The position numbers and the translations under genes are program-made. A DNA stretch of 64,000 bases from Actinophytocola xanthii (lineage in GTDB: Bacteria; Actinomycetota; Actinomycetes; Mycobacteriales; Pseudonocardiaceae): NCBI RefSeq assembly GCF_001921205.1, contig NZ_MSIE01000037.1, positions 1 through 64,000 on the forward strand, read 5' to 3'. The notes below the pieces were generated by a model. That model did not search any database, was not told the DNA's origin, and worked only from the letters and a program-made list of their open reading frames with translations. This document shows, in pieces, positions 25,673 through 33,556 of this stretch. The number at the start of each line of letters is the position of its first letter. Position 1 is the stretch's first letter.

Positions 25673-26073
25673 TGCGGCGTCCCCGGTTCCTGATCGAGGT
25701 CGCCTCGGCGCTGTTCTCACTGGCCCGGATCGAGCTCATGCTGCGCCGGCAGGACCTGCGGGTGGTGTGCCACGCGCTGGGAGTGGTCCCCGACCTGGAG
25801 AGCGCGAGCCCGCCGGCCACCGAGCCGGCGGTGTTGCCCGGCTGGGCCAGGACCGCCCTGCGCGCCTGCTCGGCGGTCACCAGCCGGTGGCCCGCGGGGG
25901 ACACCTGCCTGCGCCGCTGCCTGGTTGCCGGCCACCGGCTGCGCCGGCTCTCGCCGGTGCTGCGGATCGGCGTGCGCCGGGACGCGTCCGGGCTGGTCGC
26001 CCACTCCTGGCTGGAGGTCGACGGCCGCACGCTCGACCCCACCGCCGCCGGCTTCGCGACCCTGGGACGCTGA
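25669..26073 (+). CDS. Lasso peptide leader peptidase (B2, transglutaminase-like)
   Basis: 134 residues. Cleaves the leader from the precursor. The catalytic triad is visible: Cys80 (GDTCLRRCLVAGHRL), His112 (VAHSWLEVDG) and Asp123 (RTLDP). The 32-residue Cys-His spacing matches McjB. The N-terminal ~65 residues are helical and variable as in other split B2 proteins. Start GTG 25669 (or ATG 25672) overlaps the B1 stop. One base separates its stop from the kinase start. Confidence 0.92.
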   Translation: MMRRPRFLIEVASALFSLARIELMLRRQDLRVVCHALGVVPDLESASPPATEPAVLPGWARTALRACSAVTSRWPAGDTCLRRCLVAGHRLRRLSPVLRIGVRRDASGLVAHSWLEVDGRTLDPTAAGFATLGR

Positions 26074-26074
26074 G

Positions 26075-27019
26075 GTGTTCACCTACCGCGCCTACGGCCT
26101 CCTGGTCGCGAGCGACATCGCGCTACCGCTGCCGCCGTGCGCCGGCGGCGAACCGGACGTGCTGCTGCGCCGGGGCGCCGACCGCCCGGTCCCCGAGGAG
26201 CGCCCGGGATCCGAGCGCCTGGCCGAGGTGACCCGGCCGGACGGCTCGATCTTCTACACGCTCGGCCGGTCGGCCTCCGGGACCGTGCTGCGGTACCCCG
26301 GCCTGTGCGACTTCGCCGGCGACCCGACGCTCTCGACGGTCTCGGTGCACCTCGCGCCGGGAGCGGACGAGGGCCTGCTCTCGGTGATGATCTCGGGAAC
26401 CCTGCTGGCCGTACACCTGATGCTGCGGCACGCGCATGTGCTGCACGCCAGCGCCGTCCACCGCGACGGCCGCGCGCTGGCGTTCGTCGGCTCGTCCGGG
26501 ATGGGCAAGTCGACGGTGTCGGCGGCGCTCTGCGGGGTCGGCTGCGACCTGGTCTCCGACGACCTGCTCCGGGTCGACCGGGTCGGGGAGACCCTGCTCG
26601 TCCACCCCGGGGGGACCGAGAGCCGCCTGCGGCCGAGCGCCCGTCCCCTCGCGACGGCGGCCCCGGCCGACACCGTCCGCGAGACCGCCGACGGCCGGCT
26701 CGCGGTGAGCCCGCGCACCTGGACCGGTGACCCGCTGCCGCTGGCCGCCTGCGTCGTGCCGCGCCCGGACCGCGCCGCGCAGCGGGTCGCCGTCCGCCGG
26801 CTGCGGCCGTCGATCGCCCTGCTGAGCCTGAGCCGCTACCCGAGGGTCCTGGGCTGGTCCGACCCCGCCTCGGCGGCGGCCGCCTTCCAGTCCCTGGCCG
26901 ACCTGGTCGAACGCGTCCCGGTGTTCGAGGCGACCATCCCCTGGGGCCTCCCGTTCGCCGACGGTGTCCTGGCCGACCTGCTGGACGCGGTGTCGGTCCC
27001 CAGCGCGGTGGCCGGTTAG
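26075..27019 (+). CDS. HPr-kinase-like lasso-tailoring kinase
   Basis: 314 residues. GSSGMGKST (residues ~147-155) is a Walker A P-loop; LVSDDLL and HASAVHRDGRALAFVG match the HPr kinase-like family associated with lasso clusters. In the paeninodin system a homologous enzyme phosphorylates the C-terminal Ser of the peptide (established for that family). The precursor at 30315-30449 also ends in Ser. Start GTG 26075 lies 1 bp after B2, so B1-B2-kinase form one operon. Substrate assignment is inference from this context. Confidence 0.85.
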   Translation: MFTYRAYGLLVASDIALPLPPCAGGEPDVLLRRGADRPVPEERPGSERLAEVTRPDGSIFYTLGRSASGTVLRYPGLCDFAGDPTLSTVSVHLAPGADEGLLSVMISGTLLAVHLMLRHAHVLHASAVHRDGRALAFVGSSGMGKSTVSAALCGVGCDLVSDDLLRVDRVGETLLVHPGGTESRLRPSARPLATAAPADTVRETADGRLAVSPRTWTGDPLPLAACVVPRPDRAAQRVAVRRLRPSIALLSLSRYPRVLGWSDPASAAAAFQSLADLVERVPVFEATIPWGLPFADGVLADLLDAVSVPSAVAG

Positions 27020-27045
27020 GGCACGTCCGCACAGCCCTAGCCGGC

Positions 27046-27483
27046 TCAGTCCAGGCAGAACTCGTTGCCCTCCGGGTCGGTCAGCACGATGTGGCCGGCC
27101 CCGAGCGGCGGCGCGGGCTCGTGGCGCCGCAGCCGGGTGGCGCCGAGCGCGACCAGCCGTTCGGCCTCGGTCTCCAGTGCGGCCATCCGCGCGTCGCCGT
27201 CCAGCCCCGGCGCCGCACGCACGTCGAGGTGTACGCGGTTCTTCGCCTGCTTGCCCTCGGGAACCCGCTGGAAGAACAACCGCGGCCCCTCGCCTGCGGG
27301 GTCGACCAGCGCCGAGGCGTCGTTGCGGCGCTCGGGCGGCACCCCCATCGCCTCCAGGGCCTGCTCCCACGAGCCGAAGCCCGGCGGTGGGTCCTGGAGC
27401 CGGTAGCCGAGGGCCTGCGCCCAGAACGCCGCCAGGGCGGCGGGGTCGGCACAGTCGAACGTGATCTGGACAGTGCGGGCCAT
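27046..27483 (-). CDS. VOC/glyoxalase-fold protein
   Basis: 145 residues with two beta-alpha-beta-beta-beta units: TVQITFDCADPAALAAFWAQALGY and HIVLTDPEGNEFCLD are typical start and end of glyoxalase-like proteins. Possible metal ligands are limited, so it may bind a ligand rather than catalyse. Its stop converges on the kinase stop (26 bp gap). ATG overlaps the DinB-like stop (ATGA). It does not look like a lasso gene. Confidence 0.85.
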   Translation of the reverse strand: MARTVQITFDCADPAALAAFWAQALGYRLQDPPPGFGSWEQALEAMGVPPERRNDASALVDPAGEGPRLFFQRVPEGKQAKNRVHLDVRAAPGLDGDARMAALETEAERLVALGATRLRRHEPAPPLGAGHIVLTDPEGNEFCLD

Positions 27484-28061
27484 CAGCTCGCCTTCCCGTG
27501 GGTGTGCAGGTGGAGGTCGCGGAGCAGGCACACCTCGGACAGGTGGTGGATCAGCTCGCGGTTGATGTGTAGCACGAGCGCGGCCATCGGAAGCGTGGCG
27601 TACTGTCCTTCCGCCTCCCCGCAGGGACGGGCGAGGCCGGCCTCGCCGAGCGCCTCGACCCCGGCCTGCCACCGCGCGTACTCCTCGTCCAGCTGGGCCA
27701 GCGCCTCGGCCGCGGTCTCGGCGTACTCGAACGAGTCGTAGTCGGTGGGCGGCCGGCCGAAGTGCGAGGCGTTGCGCATGGCGAGCACGCCGACGAGCAC
27801 ATGCCCGAGTCGCCAGGCGATCGTCGTGAACGGCGCCGGGTCGGGCTCGGGCATCGCGAAGTCGACGGTCACCGCGCCGGAACCGGCCTGCACCGGTGCG
27901 GTGCCGGTGCCCCGTGGCCGCACGTTCCAGCAGCCGGGCACCGGCTCCCAGAAGTACTCCTCGTCGGTGAGCCCGTCGAGGCGGCCGCGCAGCTGGTTGG
28001 TCCAGTGCCAGTCGATCTGGTCTCGAAGCAGGGCGTTCCAGGTCTGGTCGGTCATGATCAT
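27483..28061 (-). CDS. DinB-family protein
   Basis: 192 residues, a four-helix bundle of the DinB/YfiT metal-dependent type (WNALLRDQIDWHW near the start, TIAWRLGHVLVGVLAMRN and LHINRELIHHLSEVCLLRDLHL later), with His residues at the usual ligand positions. Family members include thiol transferases and uncharacterised proteins. Start ATG 28061 (28055 possible). Transcribed divergently from the WYL regulator, which may control it and the downstream VOC gene. Confidence 0.82.
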   Translation of the reverse strand: MIMTDQTWNALLRDQIDWHWTNQLRGRLDGLTDEEYFWEPVPGCWNVRPRGTGTAPVQAGSGAVTVDFAMPEPDPAPFTTIAWRLGHVLVGVLAMRNASHFGRPPTDYDSFEYAETAAEALAQLDEEYARWQAGVEALGEAGLARPCGEAEGQYATLPMAALVLHINRELIHHLSEVCLLRDLHLHTHGKAS

Positions 28062-28116
28062 ACTCTTGCGCGAATAGCGGACAGGATCGTTCCTAGATCT
28101 GTGCCACGATCGTCGG

Positions 28117-29091
28117 GTGACCGTCGAGGCGACGACCGAGCGAGTGCTGCGGCTGCTGGCACTGCTGCAGCGCAGGCCGTCCTGGACCGCTGCCGAGCTC
28201 GCCGCCGAGCTCGGCGTCACCGACCGCTCGGTGCGCCGCGACGTGGAACGGTTGCGCGCGCTCGGCTACCCCGTCCACGCGACGGCCGGCGTCGGTGGCG
28301 GCTACCAGCTCGGCGCCGGCACCCGGCTGCCGCCGCTGCTGCTCGACGACGAGGAGGCGATCGCGACCGCGGTGTCGCTGCGGATGGCCACCGGCGGCAC
28401 GGTCGCCGGGGCCGGCGAGGCCGCGCTGCGGGTGCTCGCCAAGCTCGACCAGGTGATGCCGCCCCGGCTGCGAACCGAGGTCAGGGCCGTGCACGACGCC
28501 ACCGACACCCTCGTCGGAGCCGGTGTCGAGATCGACGCCGAGCTGCTGGTGACGCTCGCCCGGGCCTGCCGCGACGCGATCCGGGTGCGGTTCCGCTACG
28601 CCGGGCGACGGCCGCGTGAGGGCGAGGGCGAGGAGCGCGAGCGCACTGTCGAGCCGGTGCGGATGGTCGCCACCAACCGCCGCTGGTACCTGATGGCCTG
28701 GGACGTCGACCGCGCGGACTGGCGCACCTTCCGGCTGGACCGGATGCGCCAGGTCGAGGCGACGACCTGGCGCTTCCGCCCGAGAGAACACCCCGATCCG
28801 GTCGCCTACGTCCAGCGGTCGGTGACCGCGGCGCCGTACCGGTACCTCGCCCGCGTCCGCATCCGGGCCCGGGCGGAGCAGGTGCGGGAGCTGGTGCCGC
28901 CCCAGGTGGCGCAGGTCGAGGACGACCGCGACGGGTGGTGCGTGCTTGTCGCCGGCGGGGAGGACCCGGACTGGCTCGCCGTGCACGTGGCCCGCCTGGG
29001 CTTCGAGGCGGAGGTGCTCGAGCCGCCGGAACTGCGCGCGGCCGCCGCCCGGCTCGCCGCCCGGCTGGCCTCGATGGCCGGACCTCGCTGA
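28117..29091 (+). CDS. WYL-domain transcriptional regulator (HTH_11 type)
   Basis: 324 residues. N-terminal winged helix LLQRRPSWTAAELAAELGVTDRSVRRDVERLRALGYPV, then a WYL domain with RRWYLMAWDVDRADWRTFRLDRM, then a C-terminal WCX-like domain. Such regulators sense nucleotides or other ligands. GTG 28117. The gap to the DinB-like gene is 55 bp and must hold both promoters. Together with the VOC and DinB genes it forms a block that interrupts the lasso genes. Confidence 0.9.
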   Translation: MTVEATTERVLRLLALLQRRPSWTAAELAAELGVTDRSVRRDVERLRALGYPVHATAGVGGGYQLGAGTRLPPLLLDDEEAIATAVSLRMATGGTVAGAGEAALRVLAKLDQVMPPRLRTEVRAVHDATDTLVGAGVEIDAELLVTLARACRDAIRVRFRYAGRRPREGEGEERERTVEPVRMVATNRRWYLMAWDVDRADWRTFRLDRMRQVEATTWRFRPREHPDPVAYVQRSVTAAPYRYLARVRIRARAEQVRELVPPQVAQVEDDRDGWCVLVAGGEDPDWLAVHVARLGFEAEVLEPPELRAAAARLAARLASMAGPR

Positions 29092-29107
29092 ACTCCTCCG
29101 CGGCGGG

Positions 29108-30241
29108 TCAGCGAGGGTTCTCGGCCAGCCAGGCCTGCTGCAGCAGTGACATCGTCGGGGCGTGCGGGGTGGGCGAGAGCCAGTTCTCGCGCAGGGCCTC
29201 GGCGTCCACGAGCTCGGGGTCGACGCCCGCGCCGCTCCAGCGGCGGGCGAACTCGCGGGTGTACCGGCGGAAGACGGCGTTGGCGAACAGGGCCTTCGTC
29301 CGGCGCTCCAGGACCTCGCGGGGCAGCAGGTCACCGAACAGGTCGCGCATCGTCGCCGTGCGGCCGGTCCAGCCCCAGTAGCCGCCCGCCGCGGCCACCG
29401 AGGCCACCAGCTCCGGCTCTGCGAACGCCTGGACGTAGTCGGTGTCCATTTCGGAGGCCAGGATCCGCATCGTCTCGTAGCCGATCCGTGCACAGCGCCG
29501 CATCGAGAACTGCCAGGTGTTCTGGCCGGCGTTCAGGGCGTAGGCGGCCTGGTCGGCGGCGTCCCGGCGGGCCAGCAGCTCCTCGGTCTCCTGGCGCAGC
29601 CACGGTCGCCGGTAGCGGTCGCGCAGTGCGGAGCGACGGCGCAGAACTGCCGGGGCCAGCGCTCGGGCCGCGTCCCGGTAGACCGCCGGTGGGACGCGGA
29701 AGCGGGACTTCAGCACCTTTGTCAGCGGGGTGACCCGCTTCAGGCCGAACGCCTCGTCGCCCCCCTCGCCGGTGAGCAGCACACCACCACGGGCGTGGGT
29801 GAGCATCCGGTAGGTCGGGGTGAAGTTAGGGGGCCACACCAGACCGTGCTGTCGGAGAACCCGGATCCCAATCGGACCGAGCGGGTCGTGCTCATCGTGC
29901 ACGGTCAGCACCACGCGTTCGCTGATGCCCAAATGGGACAGTACGGCGTCCTGCCAGGCCGACTCGTCGGCGTCCGCGGCGCCCGGATAGGACAGTGTCA
30001 CGGGGACCGGAACCGGTAGACCCTCTCGGCGCGCGAGGTCGACAGCGGCGGCGAGCAGTACCGAGGAGTCCCGGCCGCCCGAGAACGCGACCAGGCACTC
30101 CGACTTCTGAAGGTGGGGAAGCAGTAGCCGATCGAGTACGCGACGCGGTCGGTCGTGTGGCCCGGCGGGCAGGGGTACCGGGTCGTACCCGTTGACCCAG
30201 CCTCCGGCGACCTCCAGCGGGTCCATTGTATACAAACCCAC
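29108..30241 (-). CDS. Lasso peptide macrolactam synthetase (C), lacking the N-terminal glutaminase-like domain
   Basis: 377 residues. Activates the ring Asp/Glu as an AMP ester and closes the lasso ring. SGGRDSS (54-60) is the ATP-pyrophosphatase loop of asparagine synthetases, and LLTGEGGDEAFG a second signature. The ~200-residue glutaminase-like N-domain present in McjC and most lasso cyclases is absent: only ~50 residues precede SGGRDSS. GTG 30241 with AAGGAGGA upstream, and only 73 bp to the precursor stop, leave no room for it. Cotranscribed downstream of the precursor. Confidence 0.88.
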   Translation of the reverse strand: MGLYTMDPLEVAGGWVNGYDPVPLPAGPHDRPRRVLDRLLLPHLQKSECLVAFSGGRDSSVLLAAAVDLARREGLPVPVPVTLSYPGAADADESAWQDAVLSHLGISERVVLTVHDEHDPLGPIGIRVLRQHGLVWPPNFTPTYRMLTHARGGVLLTGEGGDEAFGLKRVTPLTKVLKSRFRVPPAVYRDAARALAPAVLRRRSALRDRYRRPWLRQETEELLARRDAADQAAYALNAGQNTWQFSMRRCARIGYETMRILASEMDTDYVQAFAEPELVASVAAAGGYWGWTGRTATMRDLFGDLLPREVLERRTKALFANAVFRRYTREFARRWSGAGVDPELVDAEALRENWLSPTPHAPTMSLLQQAWLAENPR

Positions 30242-30314
30242 GCCGCTCCTCCTTTGGTTGGCGCACGGAGGCCGCGGCGTCGTTCCAGGATACGACGCCG
30301 CGGCCTCCTCACGA

Positions 30315-30449
30315 TCACGAGTAGTTGTCGCCGAGGATCGGGATGATCCAGGTCAGGTTGTCGGAGGACTCACCGAACAGGTTGGCCTGGGTCACGTCCG
30401 TGAGCGATCCCAGCGCGGTGAGCTCCGGTGCCTCGTATGGCTTCCGCAT
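30315..30449 (-). CDS. Lasso peptide precursor (A)
   Basis: 44 codons after GGAGGTG at ideal spacing. Leader residues 1-21 begin MRKPYEAPELTALG and match YxxPxLxxxGxxxxxT exactly (Tyr5, Pro8, Leu10, Gly14, Thr20). With Thr20 at the penultimate leader position, the 23-residue core begins at Ala22. The ring would be ANLFGESSD, closed between Ala1 and Asp9; the tail is NLTWIIPILGDNYS. Trp and Tyr are candidate steric plugs. The C-terminal residue is Ser, the acceptor of HPr-kinase-like enzymes in related systems. Length, ring size and terminal Ser parallel paeninodin. Upstream of and cotranscribed with the cyclase; divergent from the exporter. Confidence 0.9.
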   Translation of the reverse strand: MRKPYEAPELTALGSLTDVTQANLFGESSDNLTWIIPILGDNYS

Positions 30450-30621
30450 TTTTCACCTCCTCGAGCGCATCGGGAATACTGGTTGTTACGTCGCCCGGGG
30501 TCGGCAATCATTACTGCGCAAGGGATAACGTTTGATATCGGAACAGGCTGGACGGTAACGAAAACGCTGCGTAATCGGACGTCAGGTACAGAAACCTTCT
30601 GACCGAGATCGAGGATTTCTT
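30450..30621. promoter_or_regulatory. Divergent promoter region of lasso precursor and exporter
   Basis: 172 bp, more AT-rich than its surroundings, between two divergent starts. A possible plus-strand promoter is TTGATA-N17-GTAACG (30531-30559), weak at -10. No repressor palindrome stands out. Both the precursor/cyclase unit and the exporter must be driven from here. Confidence 0.5.
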
Positions 30622-32394
30622 GTGCGACTGGGACGTTTGGCGAAAGCCTCGCTAGCCACACCGCGTCTCGTGCTGGCCGCCGCACGGGAGGTACGGCAGG
30701 CCGACCGTTCGGGAACCCTTGTGGCGTCGGCATATCAGCTCGTCGGCGCGGTCGCGGCACTCGGGGTCGTCGTCACCGGGAAACTCACCTTCGACGCCCT
30801 GCTGACCCCCGAGCGGGCCGCGCTCGGTCTCACGCCCTCGCTGTTGCTACTGGCCCTGACGACGGCGCTGTCCGGAGCAGTGAGTCCACTCCAGACTCAG
30901 CAGCACCGGATCCTGGGCGAGCGGGTGTCGCAGCGGGTGTGGGACCGGTTACTGGACACGACCGCGCGGGCCGACCTGGTCACCTACGAGTCGACCGGTT
31001 TCGCCACGGCTCTCGAAAGGGTTCAGCAGAACGCGCTCACCCGGCCCTTCGCCGTGACGACCGCGCTGCTCGGGCTCACCGGGAGCCTGCTGGGTGTCGG
31101 CGCGATGTCGGCGGTGCTGCTCACGGTGGAGCCGTTGCTGCTGCCGTTGCTGCTCGCCGCGGGCGTGCCGGCCGTGCTGCTGTCCCGCTGGGCCAGCCGT
31201 ACCGAGTTCGCCTTCGCCCACCGGTTGACCGCGCTGTTCCGCCGGCGGGACTACCTGCGCCAGCTGCTGACCCGGCGGCCCTATGCCGCCGAGGTGCGCG
31301 CCTTCGATGCCACCCCGCGGCTGCGTGAGCGGCACGAGCGGATGAACGTCGAGGTGAACGCCGCACTGCGGGCGCAGGTGCGCCGCCGCCAGCTCGTCGC
31401 GGCGCTCACCACGCTGGGCGTCGCGGCGGCGCTCACCGCGGCGCTGCTCGCGATCGTGCAGCTGGTCCAGTCCGGACGGATCGGCCTGGCCGAGGCCGGC
31501 GCGGCCGCCATCGCCGTGCGCATGCTGTCCGGCCAGCTCGGCACGCTGTTCTCCTCGATCGGCGGCCTGCTGGAGTCGGCGCCGTTCCTCGCCGACCTGG
31601 AACGCTTCGTCACCTCCGGGCCGCCGGCCGCCCCGCGCGGGCGCAAGCGGCCGCTGGCCGCCGGTGTCGCGCTGCGCGGGGTCCGCTTCGGCTACCCGGG
31701 TCAGGCGCGCTACGCCGTCGACGGCGTTGACATCGAGATCCGTGCCGGAGAGGTGGTCGCGCTGGTCGGCGAGAACGGCTCCGGCAAGACGACGCTCGCC
31801 AAGATCGTCGCCGGGCTGTACGAACCGGACACCGGTACCCGGCACTGGGACGGTGTCGCCCTGCCCGCGCCCGACGTCCGCGCCTCGGTCACCGTGATCT
31901 TCCAGGACTTCGTGCGGTACCAGATGTCGCTGCGGGACAACATCACGATCAGCGACGACGGCGGCTCGGCCGAGCTGGCCGAGGAGGCGGCCCGCGCGGC
32001 GGGGCTGCTGCGTGCGGTCGGCCGGCTGCCCGACGGCATGGACACCGTGCTCGGCCGTGACCTGGACGAGGGCGTGGACATCTCCGGCGGTCAGTGGCAG
32101 CGGGTGGCGCTGGCCCGAGCGCTCTACCGGGACACCCCGCTGATCGTGCTCGACGAGCCGGCGGCGGCACTGGACCCGCGTGCGGAGCACGAGCTGTTCA
32201 CCAACGTCCGCGCGACCCTCGGCGGACGGGCGGCGCTGCTGATCTCGCACCGGTTCTCCAGCACGAGGATGGCCGACCGGATCTACGTCATGGCCGACGG
32301 CCGGGTCGTGGAGTGCGGCACCCACGACGAGCTGATGGCCGCGGCCGGCCAGTACGCGGAGCTGTACCGCCTCCAGTCGGCCGCCTACCGCTGA
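30622..32394 (+). CDS. ABC exporter for the lasso peptide (D)
   Basis: 590 residues, a fused exporter: about six transmembrane helices in residues 1-320, then an ATP-binding domain with GENGSGKTT (Walker A), ISGGQWQR (signature) and LIVLDEPAAALD (Walker B), and a switch His in LLISHRF. Homologous to McjD-type exporters that also give immunity. GTG 30622 has GAGGA upstream. Codon 110 is TTA (30949-30951), a rare Leu codon that in many actinomycetes makes translation depend on the bldA tRNA. Confidence 0.9.
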   Translation: MRLGRLAKASLATPRLVLAAAREVRQADRSGTLVASAYQLVGAVAALGVVVTGKLTFDALLTPERAALGLTPSLLLLALTTALSGAVSPLQTQQHRILGERVSQRVWDRLLDTTARADLVTYESTGFATALERVQQNALTRPFAVTTALLGLTGSLLGVGAMSAVLLTVEPLLLPLLLAAGVPAVLLSRWASRTEFAFAHRLTALFRRRDYLRQLLTRRPYAAEVRAFDATPRLRERHERMNVEVNAALRAQVRRRQLVAALTTLGVAAALTAALLAIVQLVQSGRIGLAEAGAAAIAVRMLSGQLGTLFSSIGGLLESAPFLADLERFVTSGPPAAPRGRKRPLAAGVALRGVRFGYPGQARYAVDGVDIEIRAGEVVALVGENGSGKTTLAKIVAGLYEPDTGTRHWDGVALPAPDVRASVTVIFQDFVRYQMSLRDNITISDDGGSAELAEEAARAAGLLRAVGRLPDGMDTVLGRDLDEGVDISGGQWQRVALARALYRDTPLIVLDEPAAALDPRAEHELFTNVRATLGGRAALLISHRFSSTRMADRIYVMADGRVVECGTHDELMAAAGQYAELYRLQSAAYR

Positions 32395-32443
32395 GGCGGC
32401 GACGCCACCACGAACGAACGCGGCCGAGGTTCGCCTGCGCCGG

Positions 32444-33556
32444 TCAGCCGCGGCGCCCGCGCAGGGCCTCGCGGACCCCGAAACCGAAGCGGGACAGGGC
32501 CGAGCTGTGCCGGCCGTCCGTGTAGCGGTCGTCCGGGAACACCAGCGCGCGCAGGTAGGCGGCCTTGTCCCGCACCCCGGGCAGGACCGGCAGCGTGGCG
32601 ATGGCCTGGGCGGCGAAGGTCTTGCCCGCGTGGGTGTGCAGGGCGAGCCACGACTCCTCGCGCCTGGTCGGCACGAAGTCACGGGCCCAGGTGCGCAGCG
32701 GGCCGTCCACCGGCAGGCCGAGCAGCCGGGTCGAGTCGGCCACCGCGGCCGCGACGACGGCCTGCACCCCCCAGGCGGTGGCCGTGGCGATCACCGCGTG
32801 CTCGTCGGCCGGAACCAGCTGGGCGACGTCGCGCAGCGAGCCGAGACGAAGCGGCCAGTCGCCGAGGGCGGCGTGGTAGCAGGCGTGCAGGAAGCGGTTG
32901 GGGGCCGACAGGGTGGTCAGCGTCCGGCCGCCCACCTCGAAGGTCTCCGACGTGGCCCAGAGCGCGTCGAGGTCGACCAGCACGCCCCACGGGCCGAGGA
33001 CGAACGTCCGGTGCAGGTCCAGCTCGAAGCCCTCGGCCCGCAGCGTCGTGCCCTTGTCGAAGCGGCGGTCGAAGCCGGGGCGCGGCTCGGCCAGGGTGCG
33101 GACGAAGCCGGCGCCGACCAGTGTGGCCACCGCGGCGTCGAAGTCGGTCGGACGGAACAGCAGGTCCAGGTCGATGAACGAGCGCAGCGCCGGGTCCGGG
33201 TAGTCCAGGTGCGCGTACGCGCTGCCCTTCAGCACCCTGGTCTCGAGGCCTGCCTCGGCGAGCCGGTCCACCACCCCGACCAGCTCCCGCTCCAGCGAGA
33301 GCACCCGCAGCAGCAGGGCCCGGTGCACCGCGCGGACCTGCGCGGCCTGTGCGTCGGTGGCGGGGAGCTCGCCCGAGGCCACCGCGGCCCGGAGGTGTCC
33401 GAGGAGACGGTGCTTGCGGGCCGCGCCCAGCAGGGCGGTCCAGTCCTCCTCGGCGAGCGGCAGGCGGGGGAACACCCGCTCGCTGGGCAGACCGGTCGCG
33501 GCGACCGCGAGCAGGGTCGCCGGGTACGCGTCCTCACCGCACAGCCTGCGCGCCAC
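32444..33556 (-). CDS. Nucleotidyltransferase-family lasso-tailoring protein
   Basis: 370 residues of the NTP_transf_5-type (PF14907-like) nucleotidyltransferase fold. RVLKGSAYAHLDYPDPALRSFIDLDLLFRP carries the conserved KG and DxD motif (DLDLLF). In the Bacillus pseudomycoidin cluster a protein of this family was reported, as I recall, to extend the phosphorylated C-terminus with hexoses. GTG 33556 follows GAGGAGG and lies inside the end of the glycosyltransferase gene (23-bp overlap), so it is expressed as the last gene of the polysaccharide right arm. Function here is inferred. Confidence 0.75.
   Translation of the reverse strand: MARRLCGEDAYPATLLAVAATGLPSERVFPRLPLAEEDWTALLGAARKHRLLGHLRAAVASGELPATDAQAAQVRAVHRALLLRVLSLERELVGVVDRLAEAGLETRVLKGSAYAHLDYPDPALRSFIDLDLLFRPTDFDAAVATLVGAGFVRTLAEPRPGFDRRFDKGTTLRAEGFELDLHRTFVLGPWGVLVDLDALWATSETFEVGGRTLTTLSAPNRFLHACYHAALGDWPLRLGSLRDVAQLVPADEHAVIATATAWGVQAVVAAAVADSTRLLGLPVDGPLRTWARDFVPTRREESWLALHTHAGKTFAAQAIATLPVLPGVRDKAAYLRALVFPDDRYTDGRHSSALSRFGFGVREALRGRRG

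Noticed and set aside
30315-30449. Alternative core starting at Val19 with a Val1-Glu9 ring
   Set aside because: It would put Thr17 at the penultimate leader position, which breaks the YxxPxLxxxGxxxxxT spacing that Thr20 fits exactly.
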